A stretch of DNA of 24,030 bases from an uncultured Clostridium sp. (GTDB lineage Bacteria; Bacillota; Clostridia; Lachnospirales; Lachnospiraceae). The stretch is from assembly GCA_938036545.1 (NCBI GenBank), contig CALHQJ010000015.1, positions 1-24,030 on the forward strand, written 5' to 3'. Below the pieces are notes generated by a model. It did no database searches, was not told where the DNA came from, and worked only from the letters and a program-made list of their open reading frames with translations. Position 1 is the stretch's first letter; each line of letters begins with the position of its first letter. The position numbers and the translations under genes were made by a program. Below are positions 1 to 6,922 of the stretch, piece by piece.

Positions 1-29
1 ATACAAGACTTAAATGGAGATATAAAAAG

Positions 30-68
30 ATGATTAAAGTATTATTTATTTGCCATGGGAATATTTGC
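30..68 (+). pseudogene. 5' fragment of a low-molecular-weight protein tyrosine phosphatase gene
   Basis: The plus strand from the ATG at 30 reads MIKVLFICHGNIC, which is the N-terminus and the start of the phosphatase P-loop (CxxxxxR) of low-molecular-weight protein tyrosine phosphatases. In the family the next residues are RSP. Here the frame continues as AFIYNTG, which is antisense to the neighbouring aldehyde dehydrogenase, and it stops after 38 codons. The catalytic arginine and the rest of the enzyme are missing. A GGAG lies about 10 bases before the ATG. I read this as the first 13 codons of a real gene joined to unrelated DNA. Whether the join is biological or an assembly artefact cannot be told from the sequence. 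Confidence 0.6.
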
Positions 69-731
69 GCTTTCATCTATAATACAGGGGCTTTTTCCAC
101 CCAGTTCCAGAGTAACCGGCGTCAGATTATGAGCTGCCCTTTTTAACACTTCTTTTCCTATACTGGGACTTCCGGTAAAGAAAATGTAGTCAAACCGGTG
201 TTTCAGCAGTTCTTCGCTTACCGTTTTGTCTCCTAAAACTACTGCTGCCAGCCAGGAAGGCAGGGCTTTTTCTACAATCCTTTTGATTACGCCGGCTGTA
301 TGAGGGGCGTATTCAGAAGGCTTTACCATGCAGCAGTTTCCGGCGGCAATGGCTCCTATTAACGGCTCCATTGCCAGCAAAAACGGATAATTCCAGGGCG
401 CAAGAACCAGTACATTTCCATAGGGTTCTCTTATGGTAAAACTAAATGACGGAAACTGGGCCAGAGGCGTAGGTACAATCCGGCGTCTGGTCCAGGACTC
501 TAAATGTTTTAAGGTATAAGAAAGGGCGCTTATGGTAAGGCCTGTTTCTGTCATATAGGTTTCAAATCCCGACTTATTTAAATCCTTTTTCAAGGCCTTT
601 TCAATTTCCGGCTGATACTGTTCTATGGCTGCTTTTAAGCGCAGCAAAGCAGCTCTGCGAAAAGACGGTTCCAGCGTTTTTCCTGCCGCAAATCCGGCTC
701 TCTGTTTTTTTAACAACTGTTTTACTGTCAT
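42..731 (-). CDS. aldehyde dehydrogenase, N-terminal half only (3' truncated)
   Basis: The 229-residue frame matches the NAD(P)-binding half of class-3-like aldehyde dehydrogenases. These are normally about 450 residues and oxidise aldehydes to acids in the cytoplasm. Visible motifs are APWNYPF (substrate and cofactor channel), GNCCMVKPSE (cofactor lysine), FTGSPSIGKEV (Rossmann glycine) and LELGGKSP, whose glutamate is the general base. The frame then ends after DESANIPMANK. The catalytic cysteine (family GQxC) and the whole C-terminal half are absent, so this product would be inactive. The start is well supported by AGGAGGGG five to six bases upstream. The last codons overlap, on the other strand, a phosphatase start. 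The gene is either truncated by recombination or the sequence is misjoined. Confidence 0.8.
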   Translation of the reverse strand: MTVKQLLKKQRAGFAAGKTLEPSFRRAALLRLKAAIEQYQPEIEKALKKDLNKSGFETYMTETGLTISALSYTLKHLESWTRRRIVPTPLAQFPSFSFTIREPYGNVLVLAPWNYPFLLAMEPLIGAIAAGNCCMVKPSEYAPHTAGVIKRIVEKALPSWLAAVVLGDKTVSEELLKHRFDYIFFTGSPSIGKEVLKRAAHNLTPVTLELGGKSPCIIDESANIPMANK

Positions 732-760
732 TTTTCCCCTCCTGTTTTCCCTGAATCAGC

Positions 761-794
761 AAAAGCTGCCTGACAGTTTTTGCCAGAGCAGCTT
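761..794 (-). terminator. probable terminator of the DEAD-box helicase gene
   Basis: On the minus strand AAGCTGC (794-788) pairs with GCAGCTT (769-763), with an inner CTGGC/GTCAG stem, and the stem runs into TTTT. It lies 50-85 bases after the helicase stop codon. The T-run is short, so strength is uncertain. Confidence 0.5.
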
Positions 795-823
795 ATTTTA
801 ATCACATATTCGTAACTGTTCAA
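795..823 (-). promoter_or_regulatory. promoter for the aldehyde dehydrogenase gene
   Basis: The minus strand carries TTGAAC (823-818), a 17-base spacer and TAAAAT (800-795). The expected start site, near 788, falls inside the 5' arm of the helicase terminator, so the transcript would not carry the complete hairpin. Confidence 0.45.
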
Positions 824-846
824 AAAACTCATGTATGCGCCAGCAG

Positions 847-2568
847 TTATTTTCTGGTATTAGCCCGTTCAGCATGAACGTTTTTTCCTTTAATTCTGGC
901 ATTTTTCATGGATTTAATCACCGTATCGGCATACTCATCCGGCACTTCCACAAAAGTGTATCCATCATACATATCAATGCTGCCTACTGCCCGTCCTGGA
1001 ATCCTGGATTCTCCTGCTACTGCCCCTAAAATGTCTCCTGGAGTTACTCCCTGGGATTTTCCTATATTTAAAAACAGTCTGGCCATGGCGTTTCCTTCGC
1101 CTGTAATGTAATCATACACCTTTTCAGAAGCCCGCTCCCTGCGTCCTCTGCTTCTGCCGGAACCGTCATTTCTTCCTCTGCGGCCTCCCCTGTCTCTGCC
1201 GGAGCCCCGTCCCCCATAGAAATCCAGTTCATCTAAGGAGCGGGCCGGACGGCTGCTTTCTGCAATGTCCTCGTTCTCATCGCCTACTACAATCCGAAGC
1301 AGCGCTGCCGCCAAATCCATGGCAGTGTAATCCTCTTCAATCAGCTTCATTTCAATTACATCAATCATCTCGTTCAAATCCTGGTTTTCAATGGTTTCCC
1401 GAACCTGATCCAAAACCTTGTCTACCTTAATGGATGTAATGTCGTTTAAGGACGGAATGGCCTGGGGAATAATCCGAGTCTTGCAGTAACGCTGAATGTC
1501 CCGCATTTTATACACTTCTTTTCCTACTACCAGGCTGAAGGCCTTGCCTTCCCGTCCTGCTCTTCCGGTACGGCCAATTCTGTGAACATAATATTCGTCG
1601 TCCTGAGGAACGTCATAATTAAATACCGCTTCTACATCATCTACATCAATGCCTCTGGCCGCTACATCTGTTGCCACCAGAATATCTGCTTTTCCGTTTC
1701 GGAAGCTGTTCATAACCCGATCTCTCTGGATCTGCTTTAAGTCTCCATGAAGTCCTTCTGCAAAATACCCCCGTCCCTGAAGGGCCTCTACAACTTCCTC
1801 TACACCTTTTTTGGTATTACAGAATACTACAGACAACTTCGGCGCATATAAATCCAGCAGGCGGCTTAAAACCTCAACTTTATTCTTCTGCTTTACTTCA
1901 TAATAATACTGAGTAACCTTCGGCACGGTTAAATCCTTTTTGACCACCTTTACCGTTTCTGGATTATTCTGGAACTTGCGGGCAATTTCCAAAATTGCCG
2001 GGGACATGGTTGCAGAAAACATCATGGTCTGACGGGTTTCCGGAAGCTGTCCCAGAATTGTCTCCATGTCCTCTAAAAATCCCATATTCAGCATCTCATC
2101 TGCTTCGTCCAGCACAACGGTGTGAACCTCTTCCGTGCGGATGGTCTTTCTGCGCATGTGATCCATAACTCGGCCCGGAGTACCGATAATCACCTGGGTA
2201 CCGTCTTTTAAAGACCGGATCTGCTTTACGATTTCCTGTCCTCCGTATACTGGCAGCACCTTAATTCCATGCATATATTTTGCCAGACGGCGAATTTCCT
2301 CTGCTACCTGAATCGCCAGTTCTCTGGTGGGACACAACACCACTGCCTGCAGCTTCTTTACCTTTGGATCAATCTTTTCCAGCAGGGGAATACCAAACGC
2401 CGCCGTTTTTCCAGTTCCGGTCTGGGCCTGGCCAATCAGGTCTTTTCCCTCTAATGCCACCGGAATTGCCTGGCCCTGGATTGGGGAAGTTTCCTCAAAT
2501 CCCATGTCCGCAACTGCCCGTAAAATCCGATCATCTAAATTTAACTCTTCAAATTTCATTGTCTCCAT
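847..2568 (-). CDS. deaD: DEAD-box ATP-dependent RNA helicase with DbpA-type RNA-binding domain
   Basis: This cytoplasmic ATP-driven RNA helicase unwinds short RNA duplexes, probably in ribosome assembly, mRNA decay or cold adaptation. All core motifs are present: Q motif region (about 5-35), Walker A AQTGTGKT (48-55), PTRELA (80-85), GTPGR (129-133), DEAD (154-157), SAT (185-187), ATDVAARGID (299-308) and HRIGRTGR (329-336). An arginine- and glycine-rich linker (about 453-480) leads to a C-terminal domain (about 495-570) resembling the DbpA/CsdA RNA-binding domain. The length of 573 fits DeaD/CsdA-like proteins. The ATG at 2568 has AAGGAA seven bases upstream; the ATG at 2559 has only a cramped GGAG. 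It has its own promoter behind the two-component genes. The precise subfamily (CshA, DbpA or DeaD) is uncertain. Confidence 0.93.
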   Translation of the reverse strand: METMKFEELNLDDRILRAVADMGFEETSPIQGQAIPVALEGKDLIGQAQTGTGKTAAFGIPLLEKIDPKVKKLQAVVLCPTRELAIQVAEEIRRLAKYMHGIKVLPVYGGQEIVKQIRSLKDGTQVIIGTPGRVMDHMRRKTIRTEEVHTVVLDEADEMLNMGFLEDMETILGQLPETRQTMMFSATMSPAILEIARKFQNNPETVKVVKKDLTVPKVTQYYYEVKQKNKVEVLSRLLDLYAPKLSVVFCNTKKGVEEVVEALQGRGYFAEGLHGDLKQIQRDRVMNSFRNGKADILVATDVAARGIDVDDVEAVFNYDVPQDDEYYVHRIGRTGRAGREGKAFSLVVGKEVYKMRDIQRYCKTRIIPQAIPSLNDITSIKVDKVLDQVRETIENQDLNEMIDVIEMKLIEEDYTAMDLAAALLRIVVGDENEDIAESSRPARSLDELDFYGGRGSGRDRGGRRGRNDGSGRSRGRRERASEKVYDYITGEGNAMARLFLNIGKSQGVTPGDILGAVAGESRIPGRAVGSIDMYDGYTFVEVPDEYADTVIKSMKNARIKGKNVHAERANTRK

Positions 2569-2618
2569 ATATAAATTCCTTAATCCTCTCTGTTCTGCAT
2601 CTGTTGTTTCTCTCCATC

Positions 2619-2665
2619 AAAAACGAGAGGCGGTCAGCCACGTTCAGGCTTTTCATCCTCTCGTT
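2619..2665 (-). terminator. terminator-like hairpin in the helicase leader (possible attenuator)
   Basis: On the minus strand AACGAGAGG (2665-2657) pairs with CCTCTCGTT (2630-2622). An inner AGCC/GGCT stem follows, and the outer stem runs directly into a T-run. It lies downstream of the helicase promoter and about 50 bases before the start codon, so helicase transcripts must cross it. It would also end read-through from the response regulator gene. Confidence 0.7.
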
Positions 2666-2678
2666 CGTACAAAAAATA

Positions 2679-2707
2679 ACTATATCAGCAACTGAAACTG
2701 CTGTCAA
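2679..2707 (-). promoter_or_regulatory. promoter for the DEAD-box helicase gene
   Basis: The minus strand shows TTGACA (2707-2702), a 17-base spacer and an extended -10, TGATATAGT (hexamer 2684-2679). It begins six bases after the response regulator stop codon. The predicted start is near 2672, just before the hairpin at 2665-2622. Confidence 0.75.
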
Positions 2708-2712
2708 GATTT

Positions 2713-3402
2713 TTACACCTTAAACCGGTATCCAACTCCCCAAATTGTCTCAATATACTGGGGCTTTGCCGTATTAAACTCTATCTTCTCCCTGATTTTC
2801 TTGATATGTACCGTAACGGTAGCAATATCTCCAATGGATTCCATATCCCAGATCTTATTAAACAGTTCTTCTTTGGTAAATACATGATTGGGGTGTTCTG
2901 CCAGGAACGTAAGCAGGTCGAATTCCTTGGTAGTAAAATTCTTCTCCTCGCCGTTAATCCATACTCTGCGGGCCGTCTTGTCGATTTTCAGGCCGCGGAT
3001 TTCAATAATGTCATTGGCAGGCAGGCCGCTGGAAATCAAACGCTCATAACGGGCCATATGGGCTTTTACACGAGCCACCATCTCGCTTGGAGAGAACGGT
3101 TTGGTAATATAGTCGTCTGCTCCCAGGCCCAGGCCTCTGATCTTGTCAATGTCCTCTTTTTTTGCAGAAACCATAATAATCGGGGTATTTTTCTTTTCTC
3201 TGAATCGTTTACAGATCTCAAATCCATCCATGCCTGGAAGCATTAAATCCAGTATGATCAGATCAAAATCCTCGCTGAGAGCCCGTTCCAGACCGTCAGC
3301 GCCGTCATTTTCGATTTCTACTTCAAATCCGGACAGCTCTAAATAGTCTTTTTCCAGCTCTGCAATGCTTTCTTCATCCTCAATGATTAATATTCTGCTC
3401 AT
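2713..3402 (-). CDS. OmpR/PhoB-family two-component response regulator
   Basis: The 229-residue protein has an N-terminal receiver domain: acidic pocket E8-D9, phospho-acceptor D52 in ILDLMLPGMDG, and the conserved lysine in VSAKKED. A C-terminal winged-helix DNA-binding domain follows, with FTTKEFDLLTFL and the closing IETIWGVGYRFKV. It is expected to bind DNA as a phosphorylated dimer. The frame is open upstream to 3486. The ATG at 3402 is chosen because MSRILIIEDEE is the usual receiver start and AGGAGGTT lies seven bases before it. The first 23 bases overlap the end of the sensor kinase gene, which points to translational coupling. The target genes and signal cannot be told from sequence. 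Confidence 0.93.
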   Translation of the reverse strand: MSRILIIEDEESIAELEKDYLELSGFEVEIENDGADGLERALSEDFDLIILDLMLPGMDGFEICKRFREKKNTPIIMVSAKKEDIDKIRGLGLGADDYITKPFSPSEMVARVKAHMARYERLISSGLPANDIIEIRGLKIDKTARRVWINGEEKNFTTKEFDLLTFLAEHPNHVFTKEELFNKIWDMESIGDIATVTVHIKKIREKIEFNTAKPQYIETIWGVGYRFKV

Positions 3403-4894
3403 CTTGAATAACCTCCTGGTATTTTCTAAGAACAAAGTGTATCTCCGTTCCAATCCCTTCCTTACTGGTGGCCCAGATTCGTCCATTGTGATCTTCGATA
3501 ATCTTCTTCACTATCGAAAGGCCAATGCCGCTTCCTCCTTTTGTGGAATTGCGGGAAGCGTCTGTCCGGTAAAACCGGTCGAATATATTGGGCAGATCTC
3601 TGGCAGCAATGCCTCGTCCATTATCTTCAATTCCCACTTCTACAAAGTCTCCTACATCCTTAATCCGGATATTGATAATTCCTTTCTTCTTATCCAGATA
3701 TTTTACTGAATTGCTGATAATGTTATTTACCACACGCCGCAGCTGCTCTACGTCTGCAATCACGCAGACGTCGTCTTCTACATAATTAAAATATCCCAGC
3801 TCAATATTCTGCGCTTCCAGATCCAGGCCTACTTCCTCTGCACAGTCCCTAAAGTAACGGCTGACATTAATCTTGGAGAAGGTATATGGGATCTTGTTGG
3901 TATCAATTTTAGAATAAAAGGTCAGCTCGTCAATCAGCCGATCCATGTCGTTTGCTTTATTATAGATAGTACGGATGTACTTATCCAGTTTTTCCGGAGA
4001 AGAGGCCACACCGTCCATAATTCCTTCTACATAGCCCTTAATCGCCGTAATGGGAGTCTTTAAGTCATGAGAAATATTGCTGATGAGTTCTTTGCTTTCC
4101 TTATCATACTGAATCTTTTCTTCTGTAGACTCTTTCAGACGGATACGCATTTCTTCAAAATCCTGGCAGAGCTGGCCGATTTCGTCTTCCTCTTCTACTT
4201 CCAAAGAAAAATCCAGGTTGCCGTCCCGAATCTTTTTCGTAGCCTCTTCCAGTTTTCCCAAAGGCTGGATAATAGAACGGTAAATCCAGACTACCATAAC
4301 CGTTCCGGCAATGAGTAAAATCATAATTCCCGCAATCAGCATCTCCCGAAGCATGGCTTTTACTTCCGGCAAAAGCTCGTCCACCTGGGAAATCAGGAAT
4401 ATGCTTCCCTTATCTCCGTCTCCAAAGGTAAAATCCATCTGCTTAACCAGATGCTGGCTCTCGCCGTCCAGATACAGGCCGCCTTCTCCGCTTTCCTGGC
4501 CATTGCCATAGCCTGGAAGCTGTACCAGAATCTCCTCGTCTATACAGAGGTCGTCGTCTCCTGCAAAAATAATCTGGTTTTCCTTTCTTACGATTAAATA
4601 AGCGTAATAATTTTTCAGTTCGTCATTGAGAATCGTCAAATAATCCTGATTTTCAAATTTTTCCGGAGAACTGTCGGCAACCTTTCTGATTTTTTTCTCA
4701 AAACTCTGGGTCAAACGGTTAAAAGCCTGTACCGAGTTGCCGGAAAACAAGTCAATCTGTTCCGTCAGGCCGTACTGTTCGCTGAAAGCTCTGGTCTGAT
4801 AGGCGGAAAGCCCTACTGCTACCATGTATATCAAAAAAATCGGCATAAGCGTAATCGTCACAAAAGCGACGACAAGTCGAGTTTTTAATTTCAT
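3380..4894 (-). CDS. membrane sensor histidine kinase
   Basis: The 504-residue protein is the partner of the response regulator encoded just downstream. It has a first membrane helix (about 7-30), an extracytoplasmic sensor region (about 31-185) without a recognised fold, a second helix (about 185-207), a HAMP linker (about 207-258), a HisKA dimerisation domain with phospho-acceptor H276 in ISHDLKTPI, and a HATPase domain. The HATPase domain shows an N-box near NNIISNS (390-396), DNGRG (424-428) and the G2 box GGSGIGLSI (453-461). A GAAAGGA lies upstream of the ATG at a rather long spacing. The kinase gene comes first in the operon, the reverse of the usual regulator-kinase order for this family. 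The sensor region is acidic, but the ligand is unknown. Confidence 0.93.
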   Translation of the reverse strand: MKLKTRLVVAFVTITLMPIFLIYMVAVGLSAYQTRAFSEQYGLTEQIDLFSGNSVQAFNRLTQSFEKKIRKVADSSPEKFENQDYLTILNDELKNYYAYLIVRKENQIIFAGDDDLCIDEEILVQLPGYGNGQESGEGGLYLDGESQHLVKQMDFTFGDGDKGSIFLISQVDELLPEVKAMLREMLIAGIMILLIAGTVMVVWIYRSIIQPLGKLEEATKKIRDGNLDFSLEVEEEDEIGQLCQDFEEMRIRLKESTEEKIQYDKESKELISNISHDLKTPITAIKGYVEGIMDGVASSPEKLDKYIRTIYNKANDMDRLIDELTFYSKIDTNKIPYTFSKINVSRYFRDCAEEVGLDLEAQNIELGYFNYVEDDVCVIADVEQLRRVVNNIISNSVKYLDKKKGIINIRIKDVGDFVEVGIEDNGRGIAARDLPNIFDRFYRTDASRNSTKGGSGIGLSIVKKIIEDHNGRIWATSKEGIGTEIHFVLRKYQEVIQDEQNINH

Positions 4895-4961
4895 CTTACA
4901 ATATCCTTTCTCCCAATGGAGTCTTACTCCTGCTTTCCGTATATAAGCTTACTTTTTATAT

Positions 4962-4967
4962 AGTATA
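4962..4967 (-). promoter_or_regulatory. -10 element of the two-component operon promoter
   Basis: The minus strand reads TGTTATACT, an extended -10 about 70 bases before the kinase ATG. No good -35 hexamer is seen at 16-18 bases upstream, so this may depend on the TG extension or on an activator. Confidence 0.4.
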
Positions 4968-5018
4968 ACATAGTTCTGAGGGTTTATTTCTAAAAGTATT
5001 CTAAATTTTCTTGCCTCG

Positions 5019-5047
5019 TTGACAATTCCTTTATTTTTTGATATTCT
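5019..5047 (+). promoter_or_regulatory. promoter for the transketolase genes
   Basis: TTGACA (5019-5024), a 17-base spacer and TATTCT (5042-5047) sit 36 bases before the transketolase start codon, with AGGAGG at 5071-5076. The spacing and the -35 are consensus for the housekeeping sigma factor. Confidence 0.75.
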
Positions 5048-5082
5048 TAAAGTAATTATGCGTAAATTTTAGGAGGTAGATC

Positions 5083-5889
5083 ATGAATCTTGCAAGTTTA
5101 GAAAAGACTTGCCGTGCTGTGCGCCGTGACATTATCAATTTAACCGCTGACGCAGCTTCTGGACATCCAGGCGGCTCTTTATCTGCAGTTGAGATCCTTA
5201 CTGTTTTATATTGTGATCAGATGAATATCGACCCTAAGAACCCACGCAAAGAAGATCGGGATCGTTTTGTATTGTCCAAGGGCCACGCTGCTCCTGCGCT
5301 CTACGGGATTCTGGCTGAATGTGGATTCTTTGACAAAAGTGAATTTAAAAGCTTCCGTAAAATCAACGGTATGCTTCAGGGACACCCTGACTGCAAACGC
5401 TGTCCTGGCATAGAGGCGTCTACCGGTTCTCTTGGACAGGGCGTTTCCATTGCTGTCGGCATGGCTTTAGGCGCAAGACTTCAGGGCAAGGGCGCCAAGG
5501 TCTATACTCTTTTAGGTGACGGCGAACTCCAGGAAGGCCAGGTTTGGGAAGCCGCTATGGCTGCCGCTCACTACAAGCTGGACAACTTAACTGTTATTGT
5601 TGATAACAACGGCCTTCAGATTGACGGCTCTAACGATCAGGTTATGAGTCTTGGCAGTATTGCAGATAAATTCAAAGCCTTTGGTTTTGAAGTAATTGAG
5701 ATTGACGGCAACGACATGCAGGCCATCAGTGACGCATTCCATACCCCTGTTTCCGGTAAGCCCAAATGCATTCTGGCTCATACCGTAAAGGGCAAGGGCG
5801 TTTCCTTTATGGAAAACCAGGTTGGCTGGCATGGAAAAGGCCCCAATGAAGAAGAACGTCAGGCAGCGCTGAAAGAATTGGAGGATTAA
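5083..5889 (+). CDS. transketolase, N-terminal (thiamine diphosphate-binding) subunit
   Basis: Transketolase moves two-carbon units between sugar phosphates in the non-oxidative pentose phosphate pathway. Here the enzyme is split over two genes and this is the first subunit. At 268 residues it carries SGHPGGS (H28), SKGHAAPALYG (H68), a histidine near 101 and the thiamine diphosphate and metal motif GDGELQEGQVWEA (from 145) ending in DNN (174-176). The start has AGGAGG seven bases upstream. Only two bases separate its stop from the next gene, which encodes the partner subunit. Split transketolases are common in Firmicutes and archaea. Confusion with the N-terminal half of 1-deoxyxylulose-5-phosphate synthase is unlikely because of the transketolase-type motifs. 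Confidence 0.93.
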   Translation: MNLASLEKTCRAVRRDIINLTADAASGHPGGSLSAVEILTVLYCDQMNIDPKNPRKEDRDRFVLSKGHAAPALYGILAECGFFDKSEFKSFRKINGMLQGHPDCKRCPGIEASTGSLGQGVSIAVGMALGARLQGKGAKVYTLLGDGELQEGQVWEAAMAAAHYKLDNLTVIVDNNGLQIDGSNDQVMSLGSIADKFKAFGFEVIEIDGNDMQAISDAFHTPVSGKPKCILAHTVKGKGVSFMENQVGWHGKGPNEEERQAALKELED

Positions 5890-5891
5890 AT

Positions 5892-6815
5892 ATGAGTGAG
5901 AAGAAAGCCATTCGGGTTGCCTACGGTGAGGCCCTGGCAGAATTAGGAGCAGCCAATGACAAAATCGTGGTTCTGGACGCGGATCTTTCCCACTCCACCA
6001 TGACTTATAAATTTGCTGACAAGTTTCCGGAACGTTTCTTTAACGCCGGTATTGCAGAAGCAAATATGGTTGATATGGCAGCCGGCCTGTCTACCATGGG
6101 ATATATTCCTTTTGTAAGCACCTTTGCCATCTTCGGCACGGGACGGGCTTATGATCAGGTTCGCAATGGATGCGCTTATCCTGGTTTTAATGTAAAGTTC
6201 GCATTCTCTCACGCAGGTGTTACCCTGGGTGAAGACGGCGGAAGCCATCAGGCTATTGAAGATATTGCCCTGATGAGAGTCATTCCGAAAATGACTGTAG
6301 TAGTCCCCTGCGACGCCAATGAGGCAAAGCGTGCAGTCAAAGCTCTTGTGGATATGAAGGGGCCTGCATACCTGCGTATGGCAAGAATGCCTTCTGTAGT
6401 CTTTGAAGAAGAGATGCCATTTGAACTTGGCAAAGCCAATGTTCTCCGTGAGGGAAGCGATGTTGTAATTTTTGCCTGCGGTATTATGGTAAACGAAGCC
6501 TTAGAAGCTGCAAAAGCCTTAGAGTCTGAGGGAATCCATGCAGAAGTTGTAAATGTACACACCATTAAGCCAATTGACAGAGAAACGGTATTAGCCAGCG
6601 CAAAAAAATGCGGCAAGGTTGTTACAGTTGAAGAACATTCCGTTATTGGCGGCTTAGGTGATGCCGTAGCAGACGTATTAATTGGAAATGGCGATTTCAA
6701 ATTCAAAAAAGTTGGAATCACTGATAGATTTGGCCAGTCCGGTACTCCGGAAGCCCTTCTGGAAGAATACGGTCTGACTGCAAGACACATTGCAGAAGCT
6801 GTGAAGAGTTTATAA
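5892..6815 (+). CDS. transketolase, C-terminal (pyrimidine-binding) subunit
   Basis: The 307-residue protein completes the split transketolase. The pyrimidine-binding domain covers about 1-165 and contains NAGIAEANMV. E56 there matches the glutamate that activates the thiamine cofactor in this superfamily. DGGSHQAIEDIALMR follows. The C-terminal transketolase domain (about 180-305) contains VEEHSVIGGLGDAVA. The ribosome binding site GGAGG lies within the last codons of the preceding gene, which suggests coupled, equimolar translation. A terminator follows within 20 bases. The two subunits should form a cytoplasmic heterotetramer; that is known for the family and inferred here. Confidence 0.93.
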   Translation: MSEKKAIRVAYGEALAELGAANDKIVVLDADLSHSTMTYKFADKFPERFFNAGIAEANMVDMAAGLSTMGYIPFVSTFAIFGTGRAYDQVRNGCAYPGFNVKFAFSHAGVTLGEDGGSHQAIEDIALMRVIPKMTVVVPCDANEAKRAVKALVDMKGPAYLRMARMPSVVFEEEMPFELGKANVLREGSDVVIFACGIMVNEALEAAKALESEGIHAEVVNVHTIKPIDRETVLASAKKCGKVVTVEEHSVIGGLGDAVADVLIGNGDFKFKKVGITDRFGQSGTPEALLEEYGLTARHIAEAVKSL

Positions 6816-6830
6816 TTTGTAAATAGAAAG

Positions 6831-6866
6831 AGCTGTCCTGAATCACGTGTTTTGGGACAGCTTTTT
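6831..6866 (+). terminator. transketolase operon terminator
   Basis: AGCTGTCC (6831-6838) pairs with GGACAGCT (6855-6862), followed by TTTT. It lies 15 bases after the second transketolase stop codon. Confidence 0.75.
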
Positions 6867-6916
6867 AGCGCCAGCATACAGAGGGACAACTCGCTCCTTT
6901 TGTATACTGGCGCTAA
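6865..6916. repeat. long near-perfect hairpin between convergent genes
   Basis: TTAGCGCCAGCATACA (6865-6880) pairs with TGTATACTGGCGCTAA (6901-6916) with a single mismatch. The stem continues inward through GAGGGA and TCCTTT with G-U pairs, giving about 22 pairs around an 8-base loop. It fills the gap between the transketolase and leuA ends. It has no clear T-run for leuA, so it may be a barrier, an RNA-processing site or a copy of a dispersed palindromic repeat. Confidence 0.7.
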
Positions 6917-6922
6917 TTTATA

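Noticed and set aside
3403..3486. Upstream extension of the response regulator (28 more codons)
   Set aside because: The added residues match no receiver domain and lie within the kinase gene; the ATG at 3402 has an ideal ribosome binding site.
6865..6916. Simple leuA terminator
   Set aside because: No T-run follows the stem on the minus strand, so I list it as an inverted repeat of unclear role.
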